Source of the DNA: Silene conica
Taxonomy: Eukaryota > Streptophyta > Magnoliopsida > Caryophyllales > Caryophyllaceae
DNA length: 64,000 bases
Assembly (NCBI GenBank): GCA_029255685.2
Contig: CM055313.2
Span: 74,626,641 to 74,690,640 of the forward strand
Reading direction: 5' to 3'
In this document: positions 63,001 to 64,000 of the stretch, piece by piece
How the letters are laid out: each line of letters begins with the position of its first letter
Position numbering within the stretch: position 1 is the first letter of the stretch
Translations under genes and position numbers: made by a program
Notes under the pieces: generated by a model
What the model was told of the DNA's origin: nothing
The model's database searches: none
Seen by the model: the letters and a program-made list of their open reading frames with translations, nothing else

Positions 63001-63726
63001 GCTTTGACAAATATTGTGACGTTTTTGGGTTCATTACCCAATATCAGTTGGGTGGGAGCACTCTCGAAGTAGGTTCCACTGTACAAGCTGTAGTTCTGGA
63101 CATTGCTAAATCTGAACGTTTGGTTGATCTGTCTTTGAAGCCTGATTTTGTCGCCCCTCCTATAAGTAAAAAGAAACGTAAAAGAGAAGTTAAGGAGTTT
63201 AAGGTGCATGAAAGAGTGAATGCAGTTGTTGAGATAGTCAAAGAGGATTACTTGGTTGTTTCATTGCCTGAGTATGACTTTGCCATTGGGTATATAGCCG
63301 TGGCTGATTATAATACACAGAACATACAACGCAAACGAATTACCGGCGGAGAAACTATTGCTGCAAATATCATGGAGCTTCCAAGTGAATCAACAGGAAA
63401 CAGATTGTTGCTTCTCCTTGAATCTAGTAGCCTGTCTTCAAATGCCAAAAAGGCTAAAAAGAAGGGTGGATGCGATGTTGGATCTCTTGTCGAGGCTGAG
63501 ATTACTGATATCAAACCTCTTGAGCTACAAGTGAAATTTGGAAGTGGGCTTCGAGGAAGAGTTCATATTACAGAGACAAATGATGAGAATGTTGTTGAAG
63601 AACCTTTCTCTTCTTATGAGGTTGGGCAGATATTGACTGCTAAAATTATTGGTAAATGTCCAACTGCTGAGAGGAATAAGAATGCCTGCTTATGGGAACT
63701 GTCTCTGAAATCGTCACTGCTCTCAG
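51071..63726 (+). CDS. RRP5: rRNA biogenesis protein RRP5 (PDCD11 homologue), 5' part; continues past the window
   Basis: Fifteen exons join in frame: 51071-51203, 51300-51517, 52451-52594, 52752-52925, 53477-53576, 55463-55581, 55668-55790, 55880-55951, 56584-56676, 58107-58232, 58318-58440, 59054-59239, 59868-59942, 60399-60535, 62171-63726, about 1126 codons. A basic N-terminus (MAPPSNTKKRKSS) precedes a run of 11 S1-type RNA-binding repeats, beginning with NISPGMKLWGVITEV (about residue 118) and ending with CDVGSLVEAEITDIK in the last exon. RRP5 acts in the nucleolus in early cleavages of pre-rRNA for both subunits. The C-terminal HAT/TPR part expected in a protein of about 1900 aa is beyond the right edge. 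The last visible donor (CTCAG/GTTTAAAC) is weak, so that exon end is the least certain. All introns are GT-AG. Confidence 0.92.
54357..54580. mobile_element. Harbinger/Tourist-like MITE in RRP5 intron 5
   Basis: 224 bp with ends GGCCCTATTCTTTTTGGCTT...AGCCGAAAAGAGTAGGGCC and TAA on both flanks (54354-54356, 54581-54583). Confidence 0.75.
54957..55157. mobile_element. Stowaway-like MITE in RRP5 intron 5
   Basis: 201 bp with ends CTCCCTCTTTTTCACTATAA...TCATAGTGAAATGTGGGAG, and TA on both sides. A second internal inverted block (CACTATGATCTTC) lies within the left arm. Confidence 0.7.
56134..56320. mobile_element. Stowaway-like MITE in RRP5 intron 8
   Basis: 187 bp with ends CTCCCTCCGATTATTAAGAA and, reversed, CTACCTCCGATTCTTTGAGA; TA on both sides. 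Confidence 0.75.
56962..57137. mobile_element. hAT-like MITE in RRP5 intron 9
   Basis: 176 bp with inverted ends CTATGTTACTCCGACAC and, reversed, CAGTGTTACTCAGACAC. A perfect 8-bp duplication ATCAGAAC flanks it (56954-56961, 57138-57145), as expected for hAT. The interior is rich in GACAC/GTGTC palindromes. Confidence 0.8.
57967..58098 (+). repeat. 58-bp tandem duplication upstream of RRP5 exon 10
   Basis: 57967-58024 and 58041-58098 match except for one base (AGTATTATTTTGTGATTAAT ... GAGTTTTATATCTG), with a 16-bp linker. The second copy runs into the exon 10 acceptor TATGCAG (ends 58106). Confidence 0.85.
61167..61204. repeat. AAAACCC microsatellite
   Basis: Five perfect seven-base units in RRP5 intron 14. 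It looks telomere-like but is not the plant telomere unit TTTAGGG. Confidence 0.85.
61562..61860. mobile_element. Harbinger/Tourist-like MITE in RRP5 intron 14
   Basis: 299 bp with ends GGGTGTGTTTGGATA...TATCCAAGCACACCC and TTA on both sides (61559-61561, 61861-61863). Purine-rich left arm and pyrimidine-rich right arm, the same family as the MITE in NodGS at 22027-22422. Confidence 0.8.
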
Positions 63727-64000
63727 GTTTAAACATATTTTTGGCAACTACTTTGGTTTTTTCCAAATATTTTGTTAATTACTGTAGTCATGAACAACAT
63801 ATTCAAAACATAAAAAATCCTCCAAAAAGATATATAATCTGATCAACGTTCGGACGTAGAGCTCTCCTTGGAGATATATAATATGATCAGTTTATTTATA
63901 GAACTTTTACGTTTATGTAGGATAGACCATGATGAAGTTTAATTTGTTGATGTTTTGTGTTGATAATAATCATAAACTTCCGTGTCTTAGTGTTATTTAA

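Overview
The window is nuclear DNA from a flowering plant. Two host genes with many GT-AG introns sit in AT-rich, transposon-filled DNA, and both proteins read best against core-eudicot relatives. The LTR types and the abundant short element with a CACAAATTCT terminus made me think of Caryophyllales, but that is an impression and not a result. No prokaryotic genes, CRISPR array or recognisable rRNA or tRNA gene was seen.

Left part (1-12450): two Ty1/copia fossils on the minus strand. A short-LTR copia element runs off the left edge, and a second, long-LTR copia element inserted into its gag. A block made of one LTR plus the right part of the host gag plus the short LTR is present twice (795-2694 and 8173-10101), so a rearrangement followed the nesting. 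The stretch from 10.1 to 12.4 kb holds a Harbinger-like element and a small solo LTR.

First gene (12613-22726, +): an 18-exon NodGS/FluG-type gene encoding an amidohydrolase domain fused to a type-I glutamine synthetase-like domain. The model joins in frame to 842 aa. Its third intron has AT-AC ends and U12-type signals. A Harbinger-like MITE lies in its last intron, and a strongly G-rich run lies just after the stop codon.

Middle (23.9-51 kb): no host gene seen. A copia fossil with unusual TATTA/TAATA LTR ends (23945-31580) has a 2.6 kb solo LTR in its leader. After it come a second long solo LTR, LINE pieces, Stowaway and fold-back MITEs, a Mutator-like family of three copies with 9-bp target duplications (one of them 4.8 kb), a Helitron 3' end with a helicase remnant, and several minisatellites.

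Second gene (51071 to the right edge, +): the 5' part of RRP5 (PDCD11 homologue), a ribosomal-RNA processing factor. Fifteen exons and about 1126 codons with 11 S1-type repeats are inside the window; the rest, including the expected C-terminal HAT/TPR repeats, lies outside. Its introns carry Stowaway, Harbinger and hAT MITEs. The two genes have no functional link that I can see; they are neighbours separated by a transposon-rich spacer of about 28 kb.
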